A DNA stretch of 64,000 nucleotides from Begonia masoniana (GCA_022432975.1 CM039505.1:23877825-23941824), one strand, 5' to 3'. Positions 36,701-48,756 are shown, counted from the stretch's first letter. The notes: generated from the letters alone by a model not told the origin. Translations and numbers: made by a program.

Positions 36701-38919
36701 TTCCATCCACCTTATTTAGAATTTTGTCCTCAATATTCGCCACAGCTTATAGTCCTTGACATTTACGTCTCTTGTTTTACGGCATTTTACCTCGGTAAAC
36801 CATCTGTACTTTTGGTCCTTCTTCGTGGTTCTAAACCGAAATCCTACTATATTCTCTAACATTGGCCCTAATTTCGTATTCCCTACTTTCGGTTTGATCG
36901 TACACATCCTCTTTCACGTACTAAGCAAAATCTAAATTCTCAAATCTCAATCAATTAACCCGACAACATATTTGTCACTTTAATACTTGCGCATGTACCA
37001 ACTTCCGACAGATTTTGGTCAGAGCCATACCTAAGCTTCCTAACACCAATCAAATTGAATGCCTACAATTTCATCAAATTCTGGGCTGTAACCCATACCT
37101 CGACGCAATTCCCTTGATCCTGTTCACAATCGGGATGCACACCCACCGAATTTCTACATTAACTCCCTAATCGTAGTCCTCACTTTCAGTTTACGCATCA
37201 ACTCTTACCAAATCTCTCGGTCTTAACCAAACGATCTCTAACTGCGTACTTGACACTTAACGCCCCGAGCACGTGTTGGTTTGCATTTAGTCACCCAAAA
37301 CATTAAACTCTCTCTCACTTATTAATTGGTTTCTACTAAAGATTGCCTCTTATCCTCAATTCTCGAAATAACTTAACTTCCTTGGGCACCTCGCGGGTCT
37401 TAATAAAAGAAATTCTCAACTAAGACTTAAATCTCTAAATCTCACAAACCATCTCCTCGAGATTACCCCGAGGCCCCGACGAGTCCATCTGGGGACAAAG
37501 TTACCACTCGTTTAGAATTCCGATCCCTTTGTAACTAAGACGCTATAAATATCATTTGTTTTTTTTTTTGTTCTAAGCTACCTCAACGAATTCTATCGTT
37601 ATGTCCTTTGCTAAATACTATATACATTATCCTCATCTGCTTAGCTCAATTTCCTTATTAACTCCATGTACAATGGAATCCCCAAGTTTTGACCATAGAA
37701 TTGTTTTAACTATTTATTATAACCTTAAGTCTCTAATGCATCCATCGGTCTTTCCGAGCAACTTACATTTTCTATTCAACATATTGTGAATTTCACAAAT
37801 CGCCCGACATTAGCCATCGAACTAGGCTTCTAATCTTAACTCTTCTCTTTTAATCTAACCATCCTTTGCACTTACCTCTAATATCCTACGAGGATTTCTT
37901 CAAAGTTACACAATGGTCAATCCTCTTTCGTTCCTCCTAGTCGGGTTCAAATACTCTACTTGTCTACTTCACAATAATTTGTCTAACAATTTTCTTGTTA
38001 GCAAACTTGTTGTAGGTAAGTTTACGCCCTCCATCCGATTCTCTTCAAGTTCTCCAACCTTACACCTCTATATTCAAATAAAGTCATAAACATCCCTACG
38101 CCAAGGTTTATCCGTCTAATTCCTCGAACACCGATGCTCCTATATTCATCTCGAAGGTCAGCCTCATGTTCGTGGCTCTTAGTTTAAATTGTACCAACTA
38201 TAGGTTTACAACTTAACTCCTATATCTTTTGCTTCATAATCCAATCGAGCAACCCTAACTGCCTGACATGTCCACAACTCGTTGATTATTCTTAACTTCG
38301 CTAGACCTCCCACCTAATAAGTCGGTTAAAATCTTCTCACAGATTAATATCTTCCTTTATGGATTAGTCTTCTAAGGTGTCTTTGGTGGTACTCATTTCC
38401 TAGAGAACAACAAATTTCAGTATCTAGAGTATCACCATGCACATGACTTCAATTCTCTAAGTTTAACTCTTGAATTCTATCTTAATTTAGACACTCTTAG
38501 CTTCACACGAATCACTAATATACGATTTCTACGGTACATCCTCTAATTAAACACACTCCAAGTATTACCACAATCTAGGTCATTCCTTAATAGGTTTATA
38601 TCTAAACCTTCGTCTTTCTTGATTAGTCGTATTCCGATACTCCAAGGGGGTTGTCAATTAGACATAATCCTTACCTACTTATAAACCATATCTCATAGGG
38701 TGTATTACTCTAATTGTTACTAAACCTTAAGTGCGCAACTCCGTTGATTAAATCAAACTAATCCTACTAATGTATAACTATACTTCTATTTGGTCCTTAT
38801 TGTCCTATACGTAACCTACTATTTTCTCTTCGAGGTTCACCTACAACTCTTTCTTACCCAGTTTCTATCTTCTTACTTTTCTATTCTCAAGCCTATCGTT
38901 ATCATCATTATTACTATTG
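36701..38919 (-). other. T3 interior without pol
   Basis: It begins with the polypurine tract (36701-36712). The remaining 2.2 kb, in the place of pol, shows no ORF above about 63 codons on the coding strand and no protease, RT, RNase H or integrase motif. I do not recognise its origin. Confidence 0.7.
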
Positions 38920-40062
38920 TCAAAACAATAATATTGTTGTACAGGTAATTAAAACAATACCTGCCAGGGTAGAAGGCTGGGCTCCATCATCGACGTCACC
39001 AGGCTCGATGAAAGCAAAGACCCTCGGCATAACCTTTCTTTGATCCCTGCCCTGTTGATCTCTGCCTGGTTGATTCCGGTTCAATAACGGACAGTTCATG
39101 ATATAGTGGCCAGCTTCCCCACATCGATAACACCTATTGGTACGCGTCAGACAATCACCGTAGTGCTGCTTCTGGCACTGTGGACATAAAGGCTTTTGAG
39201 TAGCCGTTTGGACTAGCTTTCCTTTTCCCCGGTCACCCTTACTATCATAGGGCCCCTTATCACTCCTTTGTTGTCGTGGCTGTTGATGCTCACTTGGCTG
39301 CCAGTCTCGGTCCCATGACTGAGGTTGGATCTCGCGAAAGAATCCCTTAGCTGGCTCTCTCGGCCTAACACAAGTCGCTCTAGCAGCCTCGAAATCCAGA
39401 GCTCTAGCTGCAATGTCAGAATAGGGCACATCAATAACACCTAACACTATAACGTGCATCCGAATCTCCGAATTAAGTCCCTCCATAAACTGGTGCACCT
39501 TTTCTTCATTGTCGCTGACCAGACGCGGTGCAAATCGCGACAAAGCCTCAAACTTCCGTATGTATTCTGCAACCGAACCTGTCTGCTTCAGCTGTGTGAA
39601 TTCATTTCTCTTAGCCGCCCTCACCGTGCGGCTGAAATACTTATCAAAGAACAAAGTCTTAAATCGTTCCCATGTCATAGTAGTCACATCCGTAGTCACT
39701 TTGATTGAATCCCACCAAAAACGGGCGTCCAATGCCAAGTGAAAGGTGACAAAAGCAACCTTCTTCCCATTCTCCACCTCCGCATACTCCAGCATATCCT
39801 CCATATTGCGAATCCATTCCTCCGCAATAGTTGGATCCGAAGATCGTCCATCGAACACTGGAGGCTGCAAGCTTTGGAACTTCTGCATACCCTGATTATT
39901 AGGAACCACCAATTCCTGGGCCCTTTGGTTCTCTCGCTGGTTCTCTCGGTTTACTAAGTCCACAATTTGTTGTGCTTGCCGGTCCATATGCTGAGACTGA
40001 CGGTCCAGCAGATCTGTAAGTCTATCCAGGGCGTCATCCCTGGCATCTCGTCCTCGAACCAT
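38920..40062 (-). CDS. T3 gag, intact, 380 residues
   Basis: The only full-length retrotransposon ORF in the window. It encodes a structural protein that would form the virus-like particle and package RNA. It starts MVRGRDARDD at the ATG shared with T1, T2 and T4. There is a glutamine-rich, possibly coiled-coil N-terminus (about 10-60), the retrotransposon-gag core (AEEWIRNMEDMLEY, RFWWDSIK, RKFEALSRFAP; about 80-190), a basic Gln-rich linker, and a zinc knuckle CYRCGEAGHYIMNC at 311-324, preceded by a second Cys cluster (CPQC). It ends a few residues into what would be protease (GIVLITC), where related copies continue to the DTGA site. An open gag beside absent pol suggests use in trans or a recent origin; that is inference. 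Confidence 0.9.
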   Translation of the reverse strand: MVRGRDARDDALDRLTDLLDRQSQHMDRQAQQIVDLVNRENQRENQRAQELVVPNNQGMQKFQSLQPPVFDGRSSDPTIAEEWIRNMEDMLEYAEVENGKKVAFVTFHLALDARFWWDSIKVTTDVTTMTWERFKTLFFDKYFSRTVRAAKRNEFTQLKQTGSVAEYIRKFEALSRFAPRLVSDNEEKVHQFMEGLNSEIRMHVIVLGVIDVPYSDIAARALDFEAARATCVRPREPAKGFFREIQPQSWDRDWQPSEHQQPRQQRSDKGPYDSKGDRGKGKLVQTATQKPLCPQCQKQHYGDCLTRTNRCYRCGEAGHYIMNCPLLNRNQPGRDQQGRDQRKVMPRVFAFIEPGDVDDGAQPSTLAGIVLITCTTILLF

Positions 40063-40073
40063 TTTTCTAACTC

Positions 40074-40136
40074 CTATAAAAATTAAACAAATAATCCTAA
40101 GAAACTAGAATGAAACAAAGCAGTAAACATACTTAC
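40074..40136 (-). other. Candidate 63-nt leader intron of T3
   Basis: The minus strand reads CAACT then GTAAGTATG, ending TTTTATAG then GAG, 11 bases before the gag ATG. Confidence 0.45.
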
Positions 40137-40202
40137 AGTTGAGGAATGATGTCCGCATAGTGGCTGTGCAGTCGAGCAGTCTACAGAACCGATTTTAAAA
40201 CC

Positions 40203-40216
40203 CGGGGGCTCTGATA
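40203..40216 (-). other. T3 truncated primer-binding site forming the element end
   Basis: The minus strand begins TATCAGAGCCCCC. The first bases of the usual TGGTATCAGAGCC and the whole 5' LTR are missing, and the target duplication follows directly. Confidence 0.8.
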
Positions 40217-42579
40217 TCTATACTTAACCATGACTTGGTTAATGGCTCGGCTATCTATACACTTTTCATAGTTCTGTCCTTCTTTGGAACTAACAATGAT
40301 GACGCGTCACATGGGCTCATTGATTCTCTTATATAACTCATGTCCAATAACTCGTGCGCTTGGTCTCATAGTTTCTCGGTCTCTTTGGGGTTCATCCAAT
40401 ATGCTGGTCGGTTTGGTAGCACAGCCCCAGGTTGTAGATCTATTTGATTCTCTATCCCTAGCAAAAGTTGTAATCCTTGGGGTAACTCTTCAGGAAAAAC
40501 ATCTTGGAACTGCTTAAGTAAGTTTTGTACGGGGATGGATATAACTCTTAGTTCCAAAATCCTATCTTGGAATAATACCATAATCAAAGGTTCTCCTCTA
40601 AGCACCGATGCTTATAGCTTTTTCTTGGTCATGAAGAGGTTTGCTTTATTTTTCTCTTCCTTCCTAATTTCATCATCTTTTGCTACTAGTTCGGGTGTCA
40701 AAGGTGCTAACTTAAACTTTTTACCACCAAACTTCAAAGAGTAGTAGTTATTATAACCATCATGAGTCACTTTACAATCATATTGTCATGGTCAGCCTAA
40801 GAGTAAGTGGCTTGAACTTATGAGAACTACATCACAAAGGACAGAGTCCTTGAACTTACCTAAGGCAAACTCAACAGTCACTAGTTTGGTCACCTTTACA
40901 TCATCCCTATCGTCTAACCATCGAAGTTTATAAGGGTGGGGATGTGTACTAGTCTCTAGACCCAATTTGGTTAACCATTTTCTTGGAGGCTACTTTAGCA
41001 ACACTTCCTCTGTCAATGATTACAAAACATAATTTGTCATTGACTAGGCAACAACTGTGAAATATGTTTTCACGTTGGCAATCTTCCTCTGTGTTCTTTG
41101 ATATGAGGACTCATCTTCTGACCATTAGTAAAAGTCTTTCTAGAGTGTGAACAACTTCGTCTTCAGGGTCATTCTCCTCTTCACTTACTTCCTTTTCTTC
41201 TTCTTGTTCGTCCTCACTCTCAAATTCTCCTGTGTAACACTTAATTTCTTGTGCTCTCATTCCATTGGCACTTGTTCCTACAGCTTTACTACCCCCACCA
41301 AAGTGCGGCATATCCCGATAATTTGACTGACACTAGTTGGACCTTGACTTTGTCAGAATAGTCGTGATAGTCAAACACCTTTTCAAGTTTGTCCAGCCAA
41401 TCTAGGAATGGGTCTCCATCACACGTTCCATTGAATGTGGTAACATACAACCTAACACTCCTAAGGTCCTCAATATCTCTTAGACAGTTTGGATGAAAAT
41501 TTTCTTCTTCATCTAAGGTCCACTCATCCTCGTCAGAGTAGTCATAGTTTTGGAATCTTCTCCTTGGATTTTCATTCCTTTCATCATCTTCGGATGGTTC
41601 TTGGTCTCAAAACCTCCTCCTAAGGCGCTCAGTTCTCCTATGGTTTTCAGTTCTCTCCCTAAATGTGGCCCCTTGAAAGGGTACTCTATAGTTGTCTTGT
41701 CCAACCTTTTTCATAACAAATTTTAAGTGAAGGCTCGTGTCCATAAGTTGTTGGCCTAGGTTACTAACCTCTCCCGTTAAATCATTAAGTTGTCCTTGTA
41801 AGCTATACTCTCCCTCTTAAGGGGTGTGAGTCTCGACTTGGGGTATCTCTTTGCCTCGGTTTGGTTCTTGACTTAAGTTTTGGGGTATCTCTTTGCCTCG
41901 GTTTGGTTCTTGACTTAAGCTATACTAACCTAAGTTTTTGGGTAACTAATCCTTAAAATGATGATTAAGTTACTTACCTTTTTTTTAAACTAAAATAAGC
42001 TAATTATAAAAACAGCAAGTTAATGAATTAAAATGACAAGATTAAAGCCTTAAACTTTCGGAAACATGCAAACATGTGGTAGAAAACACAAAAAACCCAA
42101 ATGTGGTAGTTGCTTCTAGGTTTTATGCTTTTACTTTTCGGTTTCACCAAAAACAACAAGTGTTCAAATTCCAATCCACTTTAAGCAACAAACAACATAT
42201 GCTTCAGGTTACTAATACTTTATCCTAAGTCTAGATGGTATAGTATGCATGCTTCATCAATGAAAAATAGCAAATAGAACACAAAATACAAAGCTAATAC
42301 TTTTAGTCATTTACTTTCATAAGACAAAAGAAAATAAAATAGTGAAAGTAAATAGCACTAACACTTGGTAAATTTTTAGGTTCATTTCTTAACAAGTTAA
42401 CAAAAATGTGCTGGAAAGATAATACTCAACACACTTGCAAAACAACAACACAAAACAAATCGGTTGATGACAAAAATGAGGTTAATGATAACCCAAAATG
42501 AGTATTAAGATGCAGCTATGTAAACAAGAATGAAAAAGCAAACCAATATGATTACTAGCACACAATGGAAGCTGCCTTA
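40217..42579 (-). pseudogene. Element C gag, protease and RT N-terminus (broken)
   Basis: The minus strand has gag with FLDWLDKLEKVFDYHDYSDK near 41370, cut after LWW near 41305 and joined to the acidic spacer (YTGEFESEDEQEEE). Protease follows: FHSCCLVNDKLCFVIIDRGS, where Arg (codon 41009-41011) replaces the first Gly of the expected D-G-G. RT then begins with DVFPEELPQGL and LPNRPAYWMNPKETEKL (40366-40460) up to the T3 insertion in KYR/FLIPR. A 42-bp unit is duplicated at 41838-41920. The leader upstream of gag (about 41930-42579) has no ORF. Confidence 0.82.
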
Positions 42580-42591
42580 ACTCTGATACCA
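42580..42591 (-). other. Element C primer-binding site
   Basis: The minus strand reads TGGTATCAGAGT, two bases from the LTR. Confidence 0.8.
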
Positions 42592-42593
42592 AA

Positions 42594-43815
42594 TGACACG
42601 CCAAAACCATGCAAAAGCTGCGTTCCAGCCCACAAAATATATTAGTACTCTCGGTGCTCGGCCAAGCCGAGGCTACCTTAAAATAGGCCAAAAGTTCTAT
42701 AGGCAAATGAAGTCCAAATCACTTGAAATTTTAGGTGCAACTTATCTTATGAGTGAAATAAAACACTTTAAATTTTCAAATCAAAATAAGTTGTGGAAGT
42801 GAATTTATGCAAGGAAACCCAAGGTTGGTCGATGAGCAATATTTTGAGGCTCTCGGCTTGCATTTCTTTCCAATGAAAGAAAAGGCAACCTTTGGAAAAC
42901 ATTTGGTCACCTTCTTCTGGTTTCCAACTCTTGAAAGAGTGGAGAGAAGGATGGAAAATAAGAACCTTCAAGTAACCTTGAGCTTGGATGTAATGGAGGG
43001 CACAACTCCTCTCGGGTGAAGCACACCGAGGTTACCTTTTGGCTTTCAAAACCTTCTTGGTTTTCCTTAAGCAAACAGTAGCTATTTCATTCATCAAAAA
43101 CTTTTTACAAACACAAATAACCATGTTTATATAGATCTAAGGATGTCTAGAGGGTTTGGTTGAAAAAGAGGCTCCAAAAGAGCCGTTGTGTTTGGCCATG
43201 GCTCGGCCAAAGATGGCAGCACATTTGTTGCTTGGATAGTTGAGATGCTTGTCACAAAATTTGATCCAAATGCTAGCTTCTGCCATGTCATCCATCCAGG
43301 TGATCTTCAGCTTGGCAACTTTCAACAAGTATCTTAAAAGTGCAGCAAAGGGTTCGGCCAAAATGGTCCCCACCATTTTGGCGCCCAATCGGTCAAGCTC
43401 CTTTAAGCACGGTTTCCTTCCCATGCATGCATGGACTTTTATTTTGTGTTCAACTAATCCAAGCCACCATCTAACCTAACATACATCTAATCATAATGAT
43501 GCATGCAATTAATAAAATTACATAAAGTCCAATGTTTGCCAAAAAAATAAAAAGAAAACATAAAAACTAAAGTGTTTGGTTACAAAATGACTTTAGGGAA
43601 GACAATTCCCTCTTCTTGGTCTTCCAACCTCGATTTCCAAGTGAGCACATGCAAAGGGTTGCTTTATGTCTTTTGTACTAAGCTCTCAATCCAAGTCTTC
43701 AAAAATATCATCAAAATTATCATCACCTGCAAACGAATTAAACTTGTTAGTAAATAGGTTTGATAAAGCTTGAGTCTTTGTTTGGGATCGAGTAATGGCC
43801 CTCTGAGGCATATCA
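42594..43815 (-). repeat. Element C 5' LTR, 1222 bp
   Basis: Pair of 28695-29921, followed by the AAATG duplication. Confidence 0.88.
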
Positions 43816-43818
43816 AAA

Positions 43819-44160
43819 TGGTATGTTTTGGGTTACTCAAACAAATGAAACACGAATAACCCAAGCAGCTCAAAAATAACATTTCTCGGATGAAGCAGTT
43901 TTTGAGCAAAAAGTATACTAACTTTCAGCAACTCCAAATAAGCTGCAATTTTAAGTTCTTAAAGGGTGTGTCTGGAATACCCTCAAAATTTTACAGTCTA
44001 AATCGCAAAAATGAAAAAGTTACGGCTGAAATACCAAAAGTCGCTGGAGCTCGGTTTACTGCTCTAGCAAAGAACAAAAACACTGATTTTGGAGAGATGT
44101 AACTCTCTCATCTAAAAGCCAAATTAAGCAAAATTTGTGGCAGTTTAAAGCCATGGATGT
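43819..44160 (-). repeat. Element B 5' LTR, first fragment
   Basis: Starts TGGTATGTTTTGGG; matches 12355-12413 and the beginning of 27226-27916. It is cut by LTR D. The rest resumes at 45190-45294 after a loss of about 390 bp. Confidence 0.7.
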
Positions 44161-45189
44161 TGACACAAATCAAGTATGGAAACTTGTGTTTTAGCACAAG
44201 CACTAGATCACTCTCGGATATCTAATTGATAATCACCAAAAGTTCACCATATTCCAAGCAGAATATTCAGTAGTAATTCAACTCCAAATATTATGAAAAT
44301 TTAACAGAATCTTAGTTGATATGTTATTGTAAATCTCTGAAAATTTTAGATATTAATTCATCAAGATGAAGAAGTTGTGATTGTAACACCGATGTTGATC
44401 CAAAGAGGTGATAAAGAGTGCACCTCTCAAGTTTGGTAACTTCTTCCGAAGAAACACTCCAACAATATGAATATAAGGGTTTATGCAACCTTATGGGGAT
44501 GTCTACTTTCAACTAAGAGAGTAGAAAAAGGATGCAAGAGTAAGAGTTCTCCACTAAACTCACAAAGATGGAAAACAATAATTGACAACAACTTGGATGA
44601 GGGGCGCCGCTGCGGATGCTTTAACAAGCCTCAGCGTTGGAGAGCAAAATGCTTTGGCAAAAGTTTATCAAATTTTCTGGCTAATAATGGTCTTAAGGAG
44701 GGTTTAAACACTCCCTTACAAAACGATAATTAGGTTAAAAATAGCAACAAAGAGAAGATGAGGGTTTTGGAAACCCTTGGCCAAAACGAGGCTGCTAACG
44801 CTTGCCCCGCGCGCACCTCTTCCTCATGTCGCTTTCACCACTTGTGATATTCCAATTGTATCCTCCCACGCATGCAGCCATGCAACGATGCCTATTCTAT
44901 TTGTATGCAGCCATGCACTCCTTATTAATGCAAACTACTAAGTATTTAAAAGTCAAAAGTAGAGCTAATTTAAGTTACATAATTTGTTTAAGGAGAACAA
45001 ACTCCTTCTTCAATGTTTAAAGCCTTCTCTTCGGGTTGCTTCCAATATAATGCATGGAAACGTCTATCTTTGTCTTGCATGCTAGGTGTAAGCTCCATCT
45101 TATCCTTGAATATGTCACCTACAACATGAACATAAAGATTAATTAATTTCTTGGCTCGGGAGCATATGATTGCTCCTTGAGGCACATCA
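44161..45189 (-). repeat. LTR D: additional chromovirus LTR, 1029 bp
   Basis: Starts TGACACAAATC and ends GGCACATCA. It is distantly like the A LTR (AACTTGTG, AGCACAAGCAC near the start) and contains its own pol tail in coding sense (DDVPQGAIICSRAKKL). No matching five-base flanks (GATGT against TTTGG), so it arrived, or was left, by recombination. Confidence 0.65.
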
Positions 45190-45294
45190 TTTGGCCTCCA
45201 ACATCATCACCAAAAAAGTGAACAAGCATATTAGAGGGAAGTTTGGCTAAGGACTTGGTTTGTGATCAGATGATGGCATCCCGTAGCACATCAT
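45190..45294 (-). repeat. Element B 5' LTR, end fragment
   Basis: Matches the end of 27226-27916 (TTGGCCTCCAACATCATCAC to AGCACATCA). Confidence 0.7.
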
Positions 45295-45729
45295 CCTCCC
45301 CAAATGATTGAGGATTTGACCTCAAATCCAATTTGTGGACTTTCTTGCCCTCTTCCTCTTTGCTGAAATACCATAATAGGACTTGATCATAAGTGAAGGT
45401 CGGCGCTCCATATGCTTTCGACCATTCAAGCACCATCATATCAACATTGATCCTTGGACCTAAAGATGTTAGCAACGCCCAAGAACCTATGAATTCTTTA
45501 CAAATTAAAGAAGACACAGGTGAACATTTCCTTTTCTTCCTTTGAGCACACAACAACTTCATCATGCAAAATGACATTTCTATTAGTCATCTCAAGTTGT
45601 GTATCCTGGGGTTGTATGGATTCTTCCCCCTCAACATTTTCGTCTTAATGGTTTGGAGGGTCTAGAGAACATGGGATTCCCATAAATGGGGGCTCCTCTT
45701 GAGAATAAGTTCCCACCCGATTATCAACA
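45295..45729 (-). pseudogene. Second, partial copy of the element B internal ORF
   Basis: Matches 27917-28410: polypurine tract (45295-45302), KKVHKLDLRSNPQSFGEDDV, YDQV, VLEWSKAYGAPTF and NVDNRVGTYSQEEPP. It is frameshifted near 45480 and stops abruptly at A's gag near 45729. Confidence 0.6.
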
Positions 45730-46392
45730 TTTAGCATCCTTCACTATCTTTTTATCTTTTACCCTTTTTGGAGGCCGATTCTTAGTAAAATACTTCTTGT
45801 CCTCCACCCTAGTTGGTAGCTTGAAAGAGCTCTCGGCTTTAGGAGGAAACCGATTGCTAATTCCCTTGCCTTTCCTCTTGACTTGTCTTTCAACTTTCAA
45901 AGCAAGTTGAACCACCGCATCCATGGTATCCACTGGTTTGTAGTTCCACAATGTCACTAATCTCTCTATGCAAACCCCTTATGAATCTTGCAATTGCTTG
46001 CTTCTTCGGGCTCTTCAATTCCACTCCTTTTACCCTTGTTTCAAATTCGGTTAAGTAATCTTCAACCGATTGTGAACCTTGCTTCAAACTTCACAATTGT
46101 AGGAACAATTCTTGTTTGTAGTAGCTTGGCATGAATATATTCCTCACCAAAGATTTCATAACCTTCCAAGTCACAATTGGATCATCTTCTTCACGCCTTC
46201 TTTGGGCTCTCAAGTTGTCCCACCATAAGCTAGCATACCCGATAAATTCTAGTGATACTAGTTGTAGCTTTACTTTCTCAAAATAGTTGTAGTAGTCAAA
46301 CACCTTCTCCACCTTGTCCACCTAATCCAAGAAAGCATCCTCATTACATGAACCATTAAAGGAAGGGATAGATATCTTAACATGGCTCAAAT
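45730..46392 (-). pseudogene. Chromovirus A gag, C-terminal part
   Basis: The minus strand gives DKVEKVFDYYNYFEKVKL, ASLWWDNLRAQRRREEDDPI, then GSQSVEDYLTEFETRVKG and a Lys-rich tail, over three overlapping frames. It continues upstream across T4 to 59288-59602. No zinc knuckle is present before the join at 45729. Confidence 0.85.
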
Positions 46393-48743
46393 TGTCACGA
46401 CCCGAAACCCAACGGGCCGCGACTTACATAATCGTGTTCGTATTCTTATTCTTGACTCGTATTTTTTTTTTTTAAACATAAAACATAAAAGAAAGAACTA
46501 CTCGGAAGAAACTCTACTAAAACGATTGAGAACCATGTTTAATACTTGTTTGAAATCCCTTGAAAATAAATTAAAACATTGATAGGAATTGAAGAAAAAA
46601 ATAAAAGAAAGGATATTCTCAATTTTAAGGGAAAAGAAAAGGGGCAGAAGAGGAAAATCATAAGGGGGCGATCGATCGGCCAAAACAGCCGATCGTTCGC
46701 CCTACCAAAAATTTGCACAGCTGATCGATCGGCCAATTCCGCCAATCGTTCGGCTGGCTCTCTGGTCTTGGAACTTCACAAACATAACTTGCCGATCGAT
46801 CGCTTCTTTCCTCTCGGCCTTCATTATTTTGCCAAATAAACTAAGCCGATCGATCGGCTTCCCCTCTGGAATCCTTCACCTGCGAACTCTTCTTCTTTTT
46901 TTTTTTAACTGAAAATATACAAACATCTTATTAAACTTCTTCCAATTTCATCAAACTAAAAATCAATTCAAACCATCTAAACGTGAAACTTTAAATCCCT
47001 AAGCCATCCATCATCAAAAACCATACGGGAACAAAACATTTAGACCGTAGCGGAAGACAAAACGGGTGAAAATCTCTTAGTCATGAATTCATCTTAAAAA
47101 TCAAAAGGAAAACCGTCAACTATTCTAATACTTGCCATCATATGAAAATCCTATGAAAATCTCTTTCTACCTATATTCTATAACGTAAACTTTTACCAAA
47201 ACTTTCTAGGAGCACCACCCTCGGGTCAAATCGCCGCCCAGCCATAAAACCCCACCATGAGCACCATCCAGCAACCCGACTTAGACTTCATCGTTAGGTA
47301 TGAGGTCCTCACCTTCAAATTCGTCACCTACATCAAAAGGTTCAAACTATAAGCCTAATTCTTAGTAAGGAATGTAAACATATACGTGAATGATCATATA
47401 TGCATGTATCGTAAAAATCATGTTCGAAATCTCATTTCATATTCCACTTGTCTTAGGTTAAGGGGCACGAGGAAGTGGCAATGGAATCATGATTGTGGTC
47501 CTCTCGGACAATAACCGTAACGACCAACCCAGCCCACACAGTAGTAGGATTCGCGAACTGACCGTGCAGTGTCAACCTGGCGCCGGGGGATTCACGAACC
47601 GTACACATAATCTCAAGAACAAAATGGCCAATTAACCTCGTCCCATGCCTAACCATTTACATACATTTCATAGTCTTATCTTATTAACTCAAATCATATG
47701 TATAAAACATTTTCATGTGCTTTTGGAGAAAACCATGATGCATGAACGTGACTGTACATAGGGACGTAAGAACACTATACAATAAGAAACAAGTCATCCA
47801 AGATTCATCATATCATAATCTCGACAAGCCATATTCATCAAACAGTCATAAATGCTAAGCTCCTAGTACCCTCGTGATGTAGGGCCCTAACGGCCGACAT
47901 CCTAACACACTCACTTACCTGGGCTCCTTTAGCAATGTCGTGCCTTCACTTTATGCCCTCTTCACCTAGAACATTTCATATTTCGATGTTAAAAATCAAT
48001 CCTAAATAATCTAAATTCGAAACTAGCAAAATCCTAGTTAAGGAAGTTTCCTAAAACTCCAACTTATCTCAATCGGGCATTTTATCGAACACCTTGCGTG
48101 CACATCATAACTTTCCCCCACATCAATGGCATTTACTCATTCCAACCACCAACATTAACCCTATTTATCAAATAATCACCATCATTTCATCCAAATTACA
48201 TCAATGGCAATAAATGTATCATCAATGAGCATTAAAACGCAACACCATCGATTTCTAACTAAAACCCAATAAATCTCAACCTAAATCAATAATCTCAACA
48301 AATAAATCATCTAATACTCACCTAGGGTTTGAATCTTGAAGAAAACGGAGGAAGGAATCGGTCGTTGATGGAGGAATCGGTGACTTGTTGAGAGGGAATG
48401 CTGAAGAGGAATGAAAATATTGAGGGAGAAGAGGAGAGTCGGATGAAGAGGAAAGAAAACGTGGGGGAGGGAGGGATTTTAGGTTTTTAATAAATTTTGA
48501 CCTACAAAATTACCTTATTGCCCTTCCTCATAATCCTTTACTTAATTCCATTAATTAACCTATGATTTGATTTTCTCTAAAATGATCTTAACCCACTAAA
48601 ATTTCAATAAATCCTTGTGGTTCCAATAAAACTTCATATTCGCGAAACGAGCCTAATTTAATATTTTACAGATTAAAACATTATAAGGCGAAGAACTGGA
48701 GGTCTAGAGACAAAATCCATAACCCAAAAATTCGGGTGTTATA
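46393..48743 (-). repeat. T4 3' LTR, 2351 bp
   Basis: TGTCACGACCCGAAACCC to GGGTGTTATA; the final TGTTATA differs from TGTTACA in the other LTR by one transition. The 47-nt segment is at 47919-47965. Confidence 0.93.
46664..46860. repeat. GATCGATCGGCC hairpin array in T4 3' LTR
   Basis: Units such as GGCGATCGATCGGCC facing GCCGATCGTTCGCCC across short loops. The fuller version is at 57098-57335 in the 5' LTR; this copy lost one part near 46800-46850. Confidence 0.85.
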
Positions 48744-48756
48744 CCCTACCCTCCTT
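48744..48756 (-). other. T4 polypurine tract
   Basis: The minus strand reads AAGGAGGGTAGGG directly before the 3' LTR. Confidence 0.8.

Larger units (their letters stand above)
34429..40216 (-). mobile_element. T3: gag-only Tekay-like element lacking its 5' LTR, target duplication TCTAT
   Basis: The left end is a full LTR (34429-36700) followed by a polypurine tract; the right end stops inside the primer-binding site (minus TATCAGAGCCCCC). TCTAT stands at 34424-34428 and at 40217-40221, and element C RT is continuous across the two edges. So the insertion has a target duplication but only one LTR. The interior has an intact gag and 2.2 kb without recognisable pol. Confidence 0.85.
28695..43815 (-). 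mobile_element. Element C: chromovirus inserted at element B's primer site, target duplication AAATG
   Basis: Two LTRs (28695-29921 and 42594-43815) both start TGACACGCC and end GGCATATCA; AAATG lies at 28690-28694 and 43816-43820. The internal pieces, all minus strand, are: integrase C-terminus 29922-30370; RT 34037-34428 and 40217-40605, split by T3; protease near 41010; gag 41320-42000; primer site. Part of RT, RNase H and most of integrase are replaced by the unassigned block 30371-34036. Confidence 0.88.
12355..45729 (-). mobile_element. Element B: non-autonomous chromovirus relative, split by T2, C and D and partly duplicated
   Basis: The pieces in plus order are: 3' LTR (12355-12413, then T2, then 27226-27916); polypurine tract 27917-27924; internal ORF remnant; primer site 28678-28690; insertion C (28695-43815); 5' LTR (43819-44160, then LTR D, then 45190-45294); then a second polypurine tract and a second partial internal region to about 45729, which runs straight into A's gag. 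The second internal copy implies tandem LTR-internal-LTR-internal structure, typical of recombination between copies. No RT or integrase was found in either internal copy. Confidence 0.6.

Noticed and set aside
36716..38919. Pol remnants in T3
   Set aside because: No protease, RT, RNase H or integrase motif was found in the minus-strand frames; the small ORF at 36716-36907 does not match the chromodomain of T1, T2 or T4.
44161..45189. LTR D as a clean solo-LTR insertion
   Set aside because: TG...CA ends are present but the five-base flanks differ and about 390 bp of host LTR are missing, so simple insertion is not supported.
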